This document shows positions 10,562 through 21,316 of a DNA stretch of 44,547 nt, piece after piece. The stretch's first letter is position 1; every line of letters begins with the position of its first letter. This DNA comes from a virus, in the IMG/VR virus record IMGVR_UViG_3300030406_003579, positions 1-44,547 of that record; one strand, written 5' to 3'. The position numbers and the translations under genes were made by a program. A model generated the notes under the pieces. That model did not search any database, was not told the origin of the DNA, and was given only the letters and a program-made list of their open reading frames with translations.

Positions 10562-13500
10562 CTATTTACTGCTTTCTATAGCGTTTAACGCAGCTGAGAA
10601 CAGCTCAGATTTATTATTAAAATCATTGTTTCTCCATACAACTTTAGCATAATAACCTTTTATACTAGAGTGTTCAACAGGACTAGAAGCTAAAACAACT
10701 ATAATTTCAAGTAAACTATTAAAATTGAACAAAGGACTACCAGTTACAAAGTCTGTTGTAGTTGTAGCAGCTGCAAAGTCTACAGGATTAACAAAAGTTG
10801 TTATTATTTGCGTAGAAGTAAATGACTCTATAGTGCCAAGATTTAAGTTTTGACCTATAGTATCTCCTGGCTCGTACGTAGTTACACCGCCGTTTTGATC
10901 TACACTATCTGGATCAAATCTCATTATGCTAGCTTTCATACCCTGCTGTATAGTTGATGCATCAACAAGTCCAAAGTCAAATGTTATTATTAATCTTTGG
11001 CTACCATCAGGATGTGGCGTAATAGCAGTAGGATTACCTAAGGCTGTTGTTAATTTTTTAGAAGCTTCTTCTTTGTTTATAGAAACAGCGTTTGCTCTAT
11101 GCATGAAATTATTATGCCATTTATTTTCTTTATTTTTAAAGTTAATTGACATGCCAACTTCAAGATCTGTATTAGCATCACTTACCCACCAACCATCATG
11201 CTGTAAATTTGTTGATAAAACTCTATCGTTATTGTTAGGTATAATTCTAGCTTGAGATCCTTCGTAGTTAAGATATGTAAAATCTTTTACAGTGCCAGGC
11301 GCTTCATTGTACACTAAAGCAACTCTTGGCTCTTGAATCAACGGTCTTGCTTGATGATAACCAAGGTGATAACCATAAGAAGCTCCTTCATTATCGTGAT
11401 GGTATGTTCTTGGACCTAAATGACTAAAGTATTGATTTTTTAAACTATATCCTTGAGCGCTAGCATAGTATGTGTGGAAGCTGGTCCAAGTGTCTAAGCT
11501 TTCGTCCCAAGCAACAATAAGCCCTTGTGGTATTGGATCTTCAATATCTAAAGCTTGAAACGTAAGACTAGATATTAAATATTCACCTTTATCAATATCA
11601 TAACTACCAAAAAGATAATCTTCAGACTCTCTAGCTTTAGTTAAATAATTTTTAAAGTACGAGTCCATACCTTGATCAGATATTAAAGTCATACCATCTT
11701 TTGATAATCTTATAATAACACCACGCTTAGCATCTGTAAAATAAGATCTAAAACCATAATGAGCAAAAGACTCTGGATTATTTGATATACCATATTCACC
11801 GTCAAAAGCTATAGCTTGACCTAAAACTCTATTTGTAGCTAATAACTCTGGATTTGCATCAGCTTTAAATATAGCGTCTTTGTCAGATAGTACTTTTAAA
11901 ACTTTATCTTCGCAAAGAACTAATAAATCGTTAGCTCTAGAAAATAATTTTTGTACTGTACCGTGATCAGGATTAAATCTTTTAGTTATACCTAACGCTT
12001 CTATAAATTGATTAGTTTCGTTAAAACCGCTGTAAGAGTTGTATACGCCAGAGAATATTAAACCTTCACCAACTTTAACCTCAGCATAATCATCATATAT
12101 ACTAGAAGCTTTAACACCTTTTTGTATTCTAGCTCCATTAAAAGTATTATTTACTGTAGATATTTCTATACCATTACCAAAACAGAAACAGTTATAGTAA
12201 GGTAAAGCTATAGGTAAAACTAAATCGTTAACTAAACTAAAGTTAGATAAATGAGTATGTCTTCTAACAAGTATAATATTACTGTCAACAACACTTTCAG
12301 CAAGAGTAACATATATATGCTCGCCGACATTTAATCTTGCGCCTCTATGCTCTTGTATTTTTAATACTACATGATCTGGCGCGGGTGGAACAGTTATAGT
12401 AACAGCTCTACTTAACGTTAACTCTGTATAAATATCATCATTTATACTATGTCTACCAACGTTAGTTCTAACATTAGTTACTGTTATAGGTGTTAAATCT
12501 ACATCATCTAAAATACTAACTTCACCATCACCATCAACATCACTTGTGTATAACTGTGGGAAAAAGCTATCAGTAACTTGTACACTGCTATTTAAGCTTA
12601 ATCCTCCGCCAGGACCAGGTATTAAAGTTGAATAATAATAAGCTTCAACCATACGGCCAACTTTTACAAACTGTTCGTCAGTATCATCATCTAACACTAT
12701 AGGATAAGCTTGCGAAGCTTCGTAATACAAGTCTACGTCGTAGTTAGGCTTAGGCTTTGTTTCAAACACGCCTTGCGTTTTAGCTGTGTTAGGCCCAGGT
12801 AATATACCTATGTCGTTATTTATTATTAAAGGCCTATCTGTTTTAACATAAACAAAAAACTTACCTTCAAACTGAGCTTCTAAATTTATATCAGTTGCTA
12901 TTGCCGAAGGAGCTTCGTTAGTTATTCTTTGAACAACATATTCTAAAGTTAGGTTATCAGGTTCGTAAAAATTTGTCACGTTTGAAAGCGCTGGATCTGG
13001 TGGACCAGATCTTCTATGAGCTCTTTTTTGAATTAACACATCACCTTCTTGAACTTTATTTCTATGATCAGAGCTAAATATTAATACACTGTTAGCTCCT
13101 TCAGATATATTAGAATTTACATCTTCAATAGAAGTTTCATCTAAACCTGCATCATCTTCTATAAAGTGTAAAACTTGCTCTAGCGGTAAAACATGATAAT
13201 CTAACGATGTATCTTTAACAAAGAACTTGTAAGATTTAGCCCAACTAGGATGTGGGTTTTTAACAGCTACAGTTATTCTTTGTGTTTTCTTAGAATCTTC
13301 TGGCCCTACTTTTACAACAGCTTGTCTATTAGTTAATACCGGTGTTTCTCTACCAAGCTCATCTCTATATACAATACCAACTTGATAAGATCTAAAAGAT
13401 TTTATAGATTCTTGTGGTATTCCAAAATTAGCATTAACACCTGAGTATACACCTTCAAACTGCTCTATAGCACCATCATCTGAGCTAATACCTATAGCCA

Positions 13501-16500
13501 ATGGATTACCATCAGGTCCTAAAACTTCTGCTTGAATTTGATTTACATAAGTATATAAACCAACTTCGAGATTAACTTTTACATCGCTAGAAGCTATAAT
13601 TTCACCAGTATCTACATTTAAAAAGTTATGTTCTATTAAATTATAATCTCTTAAATAATTTCCATAAACTACTCTATTAGCCGTAACTTCTTGAGCTTTA
13701 GCGTTTCTTGGAACTGAATCAAAAGGTCTTAATATTTGATTAGGATCTATTGTTAAACCTAAAGTATTAGCGTTAAATGGATGTAAGCCAGTGTAAGATC
13801 CATTAGCAGGCGAGTTAAATTCACCATCTCTAAAATCATATTTTTTAACAGCATATATATTTGTAGCTTCTTCACTCTTAACAAGTAGCTCTACAGCTTT
13901 AACATCGTGAGGTATATTTTTAGGCGACCAGTCTATTAATCTAAGTAGTCTTATTTCGTTTATTAAAGATATATAAAAGTTTGGCCAGTCTATTTTTTGA
14001 TTTAGTGTTCTCCAAATAACAGTTGTAAAAGGTGCTAAACCAGAGTATTCATTATCTTCGTATTGATACCTGTAAGTAAACCTAAGCATAGCTTCTCTTA
14101 GCGCTCTATCATCGCTTAATCTATCACCACCGCCTACTTCAGACTCTAAACCTACAGACCAAACTTGCGGTAATGGTGGACCATAATATTTATAGTTTTC
14201 TTGACTATCAGGCTGTGGGCTTTCCCAGCCCCAACCTTGAAAAGTTGTAAAATAAGGAGACTTTCTTTCATGAGCGTCGCTAGGTAATACAGCTGCGTTT
14301 TTAGTATGATCACCTTCACCGACCAATGCCATAACTCCGCCGTTTGGTTTTACAAATCTTCTACTTAAATCACCTCTAAGCGTTGGATCTAGCATATCTT
14401 TAGCGTTATTTTCTATTATACGAATAGTTATAACATATTGACTAAAGTGATGTTCTGTAGAGAAAAAGCTTGGTGGTAAATCTATAGGCCCAGAAATACC
14501 AGCTACTGTTTCGCCGTTAGGATCAGTGCCATCAATAAACGACTCATTAACTAATTTATCGTTTAAAAATATAAACTTATCTGTTAAATTATTATAATAA
14601 TTTCCTAGATTATCTTTCCAACCGTTTTCATCAAACACGCCATTTACTACTGCTCCTCCGCCTACACGCATATTTATATGCTCTATTTTTTCTATTCTTG
14701 CTTTAACTCTATCAGCAAAACCATCGTGTCTTCTACCTGCAAACCTTTCTATTTGACCATTGCCAATTTCATCGTTGAAATCTTGACCACCATTAACACC
14801 ACTATAACTGTTGAATGTATCAATCACTTCGTGAGGAGTAATAAAATTGTTTGGTTCACCACCTTCAGTACTACCATAATCAACGTCAGCATATTGTCCT
14901 ACAAGCTCTGTTGCTCTAACATTACCTTGTCCTTCTAATATAATTATATCTCCTACTTGAAAGCCATGTGGCTGCACTACAAATCTACCTGGACCTGTAG
15001 GTCTAAAAGCTCCATTTTCGTTTTGCTCAATACGACCATTGTGTAAAAAGCCTCTATCTTCCATAACATCACCACCTATTCCCCAATACTCACTAATAGA
15101 TGAAATATTATCTAAACCTCCAGTTATATTAACTTGTGAAAATAAACCACCTAAATGATAGGCTCGATCTATAGCATGGCTATTAGGCACTAATGGATTT
15201 GGCATTGCTCCGTAATGATAAAAAACATCGCCTTCAGAACTTGCGTCACCTGAATAACTACCGCCAGGACTAAAGTATTGAAGCAGATCAGTGTTATCTA
15301 CTAAAGGCAAGCCAGATTCAGTTCTTGCTCCAGCTGTACCTCTATATTGCGCAAAAAGAGTAAGACCGTCAACAGTTCCACCATAAACATAGCTAGCCCC
15401 GTCCCAAGAATAACCACCTACTTGTGATATTGGGCCTCCAGTTGTAAGTATATGACCTCCAGTAGGATCATCAGCATAACCAAATGTTGGTCCAAAATCA
15501 ACTAAATTAGAAAACCCTGAGTTTAAGTATTTTTTAAATACAGGATGCGCAACAGCAGTATCAGCAGAGTTGCCAACAACGTTTTGCGGAAACTCTCCAT
15601 GCACTGGAAACATACAAGACTCTATGTTAAACTCATAACCTCCTAAACTACCGTCAAGAAAAATATCACTAGGCATACCAAAAAAGCCAGTACCTGCGCC
15701 TAGTTCTTCAATTCCTACATTACCACCCGCACCGTTTGGTATTCCAAAACCTTTTGACCAAGAGCTCCAAGCTAAAGTATCAGGAACGTCAAGAGTTAAG
15801 CTAGCTCTAAAGTCTTGCATATTAGCGTCGCTAGTAGTGTCAAAAGACGTGCCAAGTAAACGCTCAAAATTATAAAAGCTATCTACATCAGCGCCACTAC
15901 CTTCACCTAATGAATTACCATCAAAAGACAAAGCTTCACCACTTGCTGTTAAAAATCCAGCTTCATTTAAAAACGCAATAGGAAACTGTAGAACTTTACC
16001 TTCTGGGTGATTAGGATGTATAGGAAAAGGATGTGTCATAACACCTCTTGTTCTACCTACTATTTGAGTTTCAGTGCTTATACCGCCTCCAGTAATATCT
16101 GTTAGAACTTTTAAATGCTCTTCTGGATTTGGTCTTAAAACTGTACAATGTGATTCAATAACACCGCCTAAACCAGTATTAATAGCGTCAGCCGCTATAG
16201 CACCGTTTGGATGATGACCTGTAAAATCCCACTCAGGCACACCTTGAAAACCAACAGTATCATCAACATTTTCTTTTAAAAGTCTAGTGTGAAAAAATCT
16301 TCTATCTGTAATCCAGTCAGGATATATTGATTGTTCGTCAGATAAAGTACCAACTCTAGATCTTAATATATTTATTTTTTTAGGTTCGTTTTTAGAGTCT
16401 GTAAAGAATATTAATCCATCAAAAACGTTTATACCTGTAATATATCTATCGCTATAGTTAAAGTCTAATATTCTTTTAGATTTAAAAACAACATTATTAA

Positions 16501-18085
16501 AAGGTGCTATTACAGCGTTAACAAAAACGTTTCGATCATCTTTTAAATAAACTCTATAGCTAGCTCTATCAATATAATCTACATAAATAGCGTCTATAGC
16601 GTCATTAATAGGAGCATTGTTAGGCACTACTGAAGAAGGTGTACCTATTATATTATCATATTGGTAAACACGCATATCTTCTCTAATATCTAAATTACGC
16701 ATGTTAAAACCATCGTTTTCAAGCTGTATGTATGATCTACCTTCATTATCAACGCCATACTCGCTTACACCAGATCTTATTTCATAAACATCGTTAAATA
16801 TTAAATCCATAAGACCCATATCTGTAACGCCACCACTATTAGTCATGCTTTGCGTAGGCTCATACTCATATATAGCGTCTGCTCTAACAACAACATTTGC
16901 TCCACCAATTTCTGTAGGTGGTGGTGGTGGCTCGTCTGCTATTGGTTCACTGCTTATAGGATCTTCCACTAATGGGTCGCTAGTTGACACATCAGTATAA
17001 TATCCTTCTGAGCCATCGCTAAAAGTAGCGGCAAGAAGCAAAGTGTCTAAACTTCCAGCTGGCAAACCATAAACATCATTAATAGTAATATTTTCAATGC
17101 TTACAGACTCTGGAAAACTAACACCTGTGTGGTTTAAAAAACTTTCATTAAACAATATTTGATGTGAAGGAGTAACTCCAGTTACAAGATTTGGAAGAAG
17201 CTCTCCACCAGGAATAGGCTGTGTTAAAGTTACAGTGTTGTCTACAACTGTCACTTCAATTAAACCACTTGAATAATTCTCAATAGCTTCTTTAAAATTT
17301 TGCGCTATTACTGAGCCGTCTGGATGAGGATTAATAATAATTGTAGGTGGCACTACTTGAGGCCCTCCAAATTCATTAGTTTCTTGTGTAGAACCTAGGG
17401 TCATTACTGTACCGTTAGGTTGTACGTTGTATTCTTCTGCAAAATCATTACTAAGTGAAGTATTTGTGTATTGACCCCACTGTATATTAATGTATTCAAC
17501 TAAAATAGGATTACCATCATCATCAACGCTTGGGAAAACACGATCATTAAAAAATAACCACATTTGTTCGCTAAGAGCTGAACTGTTTGGACTTAAATCG
17601 TCAGAATCATCTTCAAAAGTAAAAGTAAATGTACCAGCTGTAGGCGGAACATAAACTGGATCTACAGTATCATCTACTATATCGTCAATAGGTGGAAGTG
17701 GATCTACAATATCTACAACGTCGTCAACAGAGTCTTCAACTATAAAGTTTTCTTGAAAAAGATTATTGACGTGAACTGAGTCTTGAACAAAATGGTAAGC
17801 TAAATCTTTAGCTTTATCTACTGAAGTACCTACTATTTGAGCATCTGTAAAACCTGTTAGTCTAGGTCCAAACGTATTATTAGGCAAGTCGCCTTGATGA
17901 CCCCAACGATCTAACGCTACAATTTCAACGTTAGCTCTAAGAGTTTCAAGTGATCCTTCATTACCTTGAGAAGAGCTACTAACTCTTATATTTAAGGCCT
18001 CGCGATATAAACCTTGGCCTACTAACCTCTCATCAAGGTCAAGATTCATTCCGCCTTTAACAAAAGTTCTTTTTAACTCAGCCAT
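10562..18085 (-). CDS. Giant tail protein (stabilisation/muzzle-like, 2507 aa)
   Basis: The protein has 2507 residues and a composition typical of beta-rich virion proteins (Gly, Asp, Asn, Thr, Val, Tyr; few Cys). The N-terminus carries the pattern FVKGGMNLDLDERL followed by GLYREALNIRV, which I associate with large tail or stabilisation proteins of crAss-like and other Bacteroidota podoviruses. An Asp/Pro-rich low-complexity linker lies at about 115-150 and another Pro run near 385-395. A stretch around 1750-1760 with DVDGDGE could bind Ca2+. It follows the two connector proteins with a 2-base gap and precedes the ejection-type proteins. The most likely role is the main tail/muzzle protein at the portal vertex; host-binding activity is possible but not shown. 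There is no transmembrane segment or enzyme motif that I can see. Confidence 0.75.
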   Translation of the reverse strand: MAELKRTFVKGGMNLDLDERLVGQGLYREALNIRVSSSSQGNEGSLETLRANVEIVALDRWGHQGDLPNNTFGPRLTGFTDAQIVGTSVDKAKDLAYHFVQDSVHVNNLFQENFIVEDSVDDVVDIVDPLPPIDDIVDDTVDPVYVPPTAGTFTFTFEDDSDDLSPNSSALSEQMWLFFNDRVFPSVDDDGNPILVEYINIQWGQYTNTSLSNDFAEEYNVQPNGTVMTLGSTQETNEFGGPQVVPPTIIINPHPDGSVIAQNFKEAIENYSSGLIEVTVVDNTVTLTQPIPGGELLPNLVTGVTPSHQILFNESFLNHTGVSFPESVSIENITINDVYGLPAGSLDTLLLAATFSDGSEGYYTDVSTSDPLVEDPISSEPIADEPPPPPTEIGGANVVVRADAIYEYEPTQSMTNSGGVTDMGLMDLIFNDVYEIRSGVSEYGVDNEGRSYIQLENDGFNMRNLDIREDMRVYQYDNIIGTPSSVVPNNAPINDAIDAIYVDYIDRASYRVYLKDDRNVFVNAVIAPFNNVVFKSKRILDFNYSDRYITGINVFDGLIFFTDSKNEPKKINILRSRVGTLSDEQSIYPDWITDRRFFHTRLLKENVDDTVGFQGVPEWDFTGHHPNGAIAADAINTGLGGVIESHCTVLRPNPEEHLKVLTDITGGGISTETQIVGRTRGVMTHPFPIHPNHPEGKVLQFPIAFLNEAGFLTASGEALSFDGNSLGEGSGADVDSFYNFERLLGTSFDTTSDANMQDFRASLTLDVPDTLAWSSWSKGFGIPNGAGGNVGIEELGAGTGFFGMPSDIFLDGSLGGYEFNIESCMFPVHGEFPQNVVGNSADTAVAHPVFKKYLNSGFSNLVDFGPTFGYADDPTGGHILTTGGPISQVGGYSWDGASYVYGGTVDGLTLFAQYRGTAGARTESGLPLVDNTDLLQYFSPGGSYSGDASSEGDVFYHYGAMPNPLVPNSHAIDRAYHLGGLFSQVNITGGLDNISSISEYWGIGGDVMEDRGFLHNGRIEQNENGAFRPTGPGRFVVQPHGFQVGDIIILEGQGNVRATELVGQYADVDYGSTEGGEPNNFITPHEVIDTFNSYSGVNGGQDFNDEIGNGQIERFAGRRHDGFADRVKARIEKIEHINMRVGGGAVVNGVFDENGWKDNLGNYYNNLTDKFIFLNDKLVNESFIDGTDPNGETVAGISGPIDLPPSFFSTEHHFSQYVITIRIIENNAKDMLDPTLRGDLSRRFVKPNGGVMALVGEGDHTKNAAVLPSDAHERKSPYFTTFQGWGWESPQPDSQENYKYYGPPLPQVWSVGLESEVGGGDRLSDDRALREAMLRFTYRYQYEDNEYSGLAPFTTVIWRTLNQKIDWPNFYISLINEIRLLRLIDWSPKNIPHDVKAVELLVKSEEATNIYAVKKYDFRDGEFNSPANGSYTGLHPFNANTLGLTIDPNQILRPFDSVPRNAKAQEVTANRVVYGNYLRDYNLIEHNFLNVDTGEIIASSDVKVNLEVGLYTYVNQIQAEVLGPDGNPLAIGISSDDGAIEQFEGVYSGVNANFGIPQESIKSFRSYQVGIVYRDELGRETPVLTNRQAVVKVGPEDSKKTQRITVAVKNPHPSWAKSYKFFVKDTSLDYHVLPLEQVLHFIEDDAGLDETSIEDVNSNISEGANSVLIFSSDHRNKVQEGDVLIQKRAHRRSGPPDPALSNVTNFYEPDNLTLEYVVQRITNEAPSAIATDINLEAQFEGKFFVYVKTDRPLIINNDIGILPGPNTAKTQGVFETKPKPNYDVDLYYEASQAYPIVLDDDTDEQFVKVGRMVEAYYYSTLIPGPGGGLSLNSSVQVTDSFFPQLYTSDVDGDGEVSILDDVDLTPITVTNVRTNVGRHSINDDIYTELTLSRAVTITVPPAPDHVVLKIQEHRGARLNVGEHIYVTLAESVVDSNIILVRRHTHLSNFSLVNDLVLPIALPYYNCFCFGNGIEISTVNNTFNGARIQKGVKASSIYDDYAEVKVGEGLIFSGVYNSYSGFNETNQFIEALGITKRFNPDHGTVQKLFSRANDLLVLCEDKVLKVLSDKDAIFKADANPELLATNRVLGQAIAFDGEYGISNNPESFAHYGFRSYFTDAKRGVIIRLSKDGMTLISDQGMDSYFKNYLTKARESEDYLFGSYDIDKGEYLISSLTFQALDIEDPIPQGLIVAWDESLDTWTSFHTYYASAQGYSLKNQYFSHLGPRTYHHDNEGASYGYHLGYHQARPLIQEPRVALVYNEAPGTVKDFTYLNYEGSQARIIPNNNDRVLSTNLQHDGWWVSDANTDLEVGMSINFKNKENKWHNNFMHRANAVSINKEEASKKLTTALGNPTAITPHPDGSQRLIITFDFGLVDASTIQQGMKASIMRFDPDSVDQNGGVTTYEPGDTIGQNLNLGTIESFTSTQIITTFVNPVDFAAATTTTDFVTGSPLFNFNSLLEIIVVLASSPVEHSSIKGYYAKVVWRNNDFNNKSELFSAALNAIESSK

Positions 18086-18087
18086 AC

Positions 18088-19341
18088 TTAGTGCTTAATA
18101 AACTTATTTTGATTTCTTAATACTTGTGCAAACTCTTCTATTTTAAAGTTTGATAATCTTAGCTTAGCGTTTCTTTTAGCCGCTCTAGCTTCTTTTTTTA
18201 ACATCGCTAATATATTACCTGGAATACCAGCTCTAACAGATGCTAAATTATATTGTACATATTTATATAGTGCTTCTTCAGCGAATTTATGTATGATCAT
18301 TTCGTGCTCATCTCCAAGTGAGTCGCTAATATATTCTAAAACAACAGTTTGACCAACTAAACTAGAACCAAATCTTATTCTACCAGTTCTATTGTCTATA
18401 TAATACGATCCGTTTGCTTGAGCTCTTTCAGACTCTAAACCATATCTTCTTCCATAAACATCCATTAAATCATTGTCTGCGTTTGGATCATAAGAAACCG
18501 TAGAATTATTAATTTTTTGCACAGTCTTATAACCAGATAAAGCAGTAGAGCTAAAAACTACAAATGTAACTGTTTCGTCAATAGGATTACCAATAAACTT
18601 ATTTAATGTTATAAGTGGTTCACCTGCTAAAGGAATTAAAGGTAAAGATTTATTTACAGCTATTATACCAGCATCAGCGCTTCTCAAACTATCAAACATA
18701 ATATCAGACATATCTCTATTAGCTTGCAGCATTAATCCTCTTCTAACGTCAGTTATTGATCCTAAAGTAAAACCACTTAAATGATAAACAGGGTTTTGAG
18801 AAGTAGTCGTAGCAGTAGATCTAATTCTACATGTAACTACGTTAGTAGCTACTTGCGTCATTCTTCTTAAATCTTGAAAACCATCTGCTCCGCCACCTTC
18901 GTCTAAACCATCATCTCCTGTGTCAAAGCTTGGCAAACCATTTTCATCTTGCACCATGCGGAAAGCATTACCTGTTTTTCTTTCAGGATATAAAATTCTA
19001 TATAATCCGTTTTTATCTACAACTGAAATTTTAGAATAATTGACATAATCTTTAGGCAGTATAAAAGATAAATCATTAGGCACTTCAAACTCTTGAGCTT
19101 TTATAGATTTTAAAGTATCATAGCTTAATTCTTGCAAACCTCGTTGCGCAAAAAAAGAAACTTCTGTTCTATTAGCTTTTCTTATTATTTTATCTTCTCC
19201 TACATAAGAGATCATAAAGCCATTTAAAAAAGAGTGAAAGTCTGTGTGCTGATATTTAGTTGCTAAAACATTAGCTGAGTTTCCAGAGTCTAACGAAGCA
19301 TTACCATAATAATCTTGATCTGATATAAAGTCTTGCGCCAT
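18088..19341 (-). CDS. Head-tail connector / tail tube adaptor protein (417 aa)
   Basis: The 417-aa product has an N-terminal helical part with FHSFLNGFMISYVGEDK, a middle section reading LPKDYVNYSKISVVD and GLYRILYPER, and a C-terminal helical segment rich in Lys/Arg (about 370-417). The KDYVNY...ISVVD...GLYRILYP pattern recurs in podovirus adaptor proteins encoded beside the ring protein. A Gly/Asp loop (about 140-155) is probably exposed. The gene is separated by one base from the 350-aa gene and by two from the 2507-aa gene, so the three form a tightly coupled tail-assembly block. Role as connector or tail-tube ring is inferred from family resemblance and position; I cannot separate the two. 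Confidence 0.7.
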   Translation of the reverse strand: MAQDFISDQDYYGNASLDSGNSANVLATKYQHTDFHSFLNGFMISYVGEDKIIRKANRTEVSFFAQRGLQELSYDTLKSIKAQEFEVPNDLSFILPKDYVNYSKISVVDKNGLYRILYPERKTGNAFRMVQDENGLPSFDTGDDGLDEGGGADGFQDLRRMTQVATNVVTCRIRSTATTTSQNPVYHLSGFTLGSITDVRRGLMLQANRDMSDIMFDSLRSADAGIIAVNKSLPLIPLAGEPLITLNKFIGNPIDETVTFVVFSSTALSGYKTVQKINNSTVSYDPNADNDLMDVYGRRYGLESERAQANGSYYIDNRTGRIRFGSSLVGQTVVLEYISDSLGDEHEMIIHKFAEEALYKYVQYNLASVRAGIPGNILAMLKKEARAAKRNAKLRLSNFKIEEFAQVLRNQNKFIKH

Positions 19342-19342
19342 A

Positions 19343-20395
19343 TTATCTATTTCTTATTTGTTGTTTTTCTTGAGCTTTAGCTCTACCTACTTGAGATATA
19401 TCTGCTTGTTTTAATTTAACACCAGAAAGTTCTAGTATTTTATTAACTAAAGTAGAGCCTTCAGAAGCATGTATTTCAAAGTCAATTGAAGTGCCTTGAT
19501 TATAAATAGGATAACTTGTGTTACCAAGGTTGTTTTCTACATAACCCCATCTTGGCGTAGCTGGCTTTCTAATATATGATATTATTAAAAGCTCTGGCGC
19601 AACATTAGCATGATCTAAAATACCGTTATGATCAAAGCCTCTAAATCTAGGACTTCTGCCGTGGCCTGGTGGAGTGTCAAACTCACTGCCATCACCTGGC
19701 TGAAAAACACTTGGATCTAAAAAATATCTTTGTTGAGTGTTATAATTGTTAGGATAATTGTCTTTACCAAAAACTCTAATAAAATCATTTTTTTTACCTT
19801 CAAACGTGTAGACAGGTCTTCTCATTGTAGGTCTTGTAAGCTTATTACCCATTATGTTTATAAGCTCTTTTTTACTTACATATTCAGCTTCATTAACAGC
19901 AAAAGCTTTAGGTCCAAAAATATTTTTTTGATTTTCTGGGTCTTTATCAGGCTCAGATCGCTCGTATTCATTTTCTAAACCTTGACTAGCTACACCTCCA
20001 TCAACTCCAGTATCTTCTCCTATTAAAAATTCATCAACAGAAAACTCATTAGTGTCAGACTCAGCTACTAAAACTGTTTGTAATTTGTAAAAATCAGTAG
20101 GAGTAAACATTTGATACCTTCTAAAATTATCTGGTTGAAAAGCTATTTCAGCGCCGTATATTTCTTTTTCAAAATACTCTATTTTTTCTTGAATAATATC
20201 GTGCCTGTCTGAGTGTTCAGTATCATTAGGTCTTGTTCTACCATAAGCCTCTGAGCTATAAAAATAGCTGTCAAATATTTCCATTTGAGCTTGATCAGCA
20301 AAACTATTAAATTCGTTAGGAGTTATATATCCTCTTTGCTCTTTGTTAGCAATATCTAATACTTTCTGATATACTGTGTTAATATTTATCGGCAT
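19343..20395 (-). CDS. Head-tail connector ring protein (350 aa)
   Basis: The N-terminus reads VYQKVLDIANKEQRGYITPN followed by EFNSFADQAQMEIFD. To my knowledge this is a hallmark of a virion ring/connector protein found in crAss-like and flavobacterial podoviruses, encoded downstream of the capsid gene. The rest is polar with several Asn/Asp-rich loops, an ISYIRKPATPRWGYV strand segment at about 270, and a C-terminal helix with KLKQADISQVGRAKAQEKQQ. The length of 350 fits. It begins about 20 bases after a UUCG-loop hairpin that ends the previous transcript, so it may open a transcription unit of its own or be read through at reduced level. Function is inferred from family resemblance and gene order. 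Confidence 0.75.
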   Translation of the reverse strand: MPININTVYQKVLDIANKEQRGYITPNEFNSFADQAQMEIFDSYFYSSEAYGRTRPNDTEHSDRHDIIQEKIEYFEKEIYGAEIAFQPDNFRRYQMFTPTDFYKLQTVLVAESDTNEFSVDEFLIGEDTGVDGGVASQGLENEYERSEPDKDPENQKNIFGPKAFAVNEAEYVSKKELINIMGNKLTRPTMRRPVYTFEGKKNDFIRVFGKDNYPNNYNTQQRYFLDPSVFQPGDGSEFDTPPGHGRSPRFRGFDHNGILDHANVAPELLIISYIRKPATPRWGYVENNLGNTSYPIYNQGTSIDFEIHASEGSTLVNKILELSGVKLKQADISQVGRAKAQEKQQIRNR

Positions 20396-20414
20396 GTTAT
20401 ATTTTTTATAGTTA

Positions 20415-20440
20415 AGTAACCACCCCGAAGAGTGGTTACT
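20415..20440 (-). terminator. Hairpin terminator with cUUCGg tetraloop
   Basis: On the minus (transcribed) strand AGTAACCACTC is followed by loop TTCG and then GGGTGGTTACT, an 11-bp stem with one T.G wobble closed by the very stable C(UUCG)G tetraloop. It lies 14 bases beyond the stop of the 280-aa gene and before the start of the 350-aa ring protein. The run after it is only TTAACTAT, so it may be a weak terminator or a 3'-end stabiliser rather than a full stop. Confidence 0.75.
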
Positions 20441-20453
20441 CTTCTATAAATGA

Positions 20454-21296
20454 TTACGCATTTAAGCGCTTTTCTATGTTGGAGTATATCTCCATACCTT
20501 CATCGGTTTTAAACCAGTGAGCAAGAGCTGTATATGGATGCTCGTCAAATGGAACAGTCATTAACTTTCTACCAGTAGATCCCCATAAAAAGTTTCTCTG
20601 ATCTGTTGAAAGCGTGATAATTCCAAGTTCAGTAGCTTTAATACCAAAGTTTCTAAGCTGCACATTATCGTCAGCGGCTAATTGTAAGAACAGTTTAGGA
20701 TTTTTACGTGCAAATAGCAACAAATCCCTTTTAAGTTCCTTAGAACTCAACTGATTAACTTTAGAGCCTATTTCTGCTCTCATAATAGCTTCAACTAAAT
20801 CTATGTCGATTTTTCTAGCTAAATCTAAAGCTTCTATTTCCATTTCTAAAATATCAAGCTCATTTTCAGCTACAGCTACAGGTTTATGCTCAAAATATAT
20901 TTTGTCTCTATCAGGGTGATATAAAGAAAGTAGTTTTTGTAAAACTGTTTTTTCTTTAGGCACGTACAAACTTCCAGATCTAAACACTATATGCTCTAAT
21001 CTTTGATCACCTGTCATTTCATCTACAAAAGAAGTTCTTTGGTTTTCACAATTTTTTAATTCTCTTTCATAACCTTTCTCTTCATCAAACCAGTAAATAC
21101 CTGCAGACTTAATAGATCTTGATAAAGGTTTTTTATTTCCTTTAAGATAGTACATTCTATCTTTTATTTCCCACTTAGGTTTTTTAGGTTGAGGTTTTTC
21201 TATAACTACCTCTACCATTTTATTTGTAGCTTTAATTTCTGGTTGTGCTACTTCAACTTTTGGCGCAGCTTTTGCTGCAGTTTGTTTTTTTGCCAT
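20454..21296 (-). CDS. Capsid-neighbour structural or assembly protein (280 aa, unknown)
   Basis: The 280-aa product starts with a Lys/Ala/Pro-rich disordered tail (residues 1-40). A compact domain with IKDRMYYLKGNKKPLSRSIK and GIYWFDEEKGYERELK follows, and then a helical C-terminal half with LDILEMEIEALDLARKIDID. I recognise no enzyme motif. The gene lies directly after the major capsid gene and is flanked on both sides by strong UNCG-loop hairpins, so its mRNA is probably bounded separately from both the capsid and the tail genes. It could be a capsid auxiliary or head-completion protein; this rests only on position. The start ATG at 21296 is followed by a normal MAKKQ beginning. Confidence 0.65.
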   Translation of the reverse strand: MAKKQTAAKAAPKVEVAQPEIKATNKMVEVVIEKPQPKKPKWEIKDRMYYLKGNKKPLSRSIKSAGIYWFDEEKGYERELKNCENQRTSFVDEMTGDQRLEHIVFRSGSLYVPKEKTVLQKLLSLYHPDRDKIYFEHKPVAVAENELDILEMEIEALDLARKIDIDLVEAIMRAEIGSKVNQLSSKELKRDLLLFARKNPKLFLQLAADDNVQLRNFGIKATELGIITLSTDQRNFLWGSTGRKLMTVPFDEHPYTALAHWFKTDEGMEIYSNIEKRLNA

Positions 21297-21316
21297 AATA
21301 TAATATAATAAAAGTT

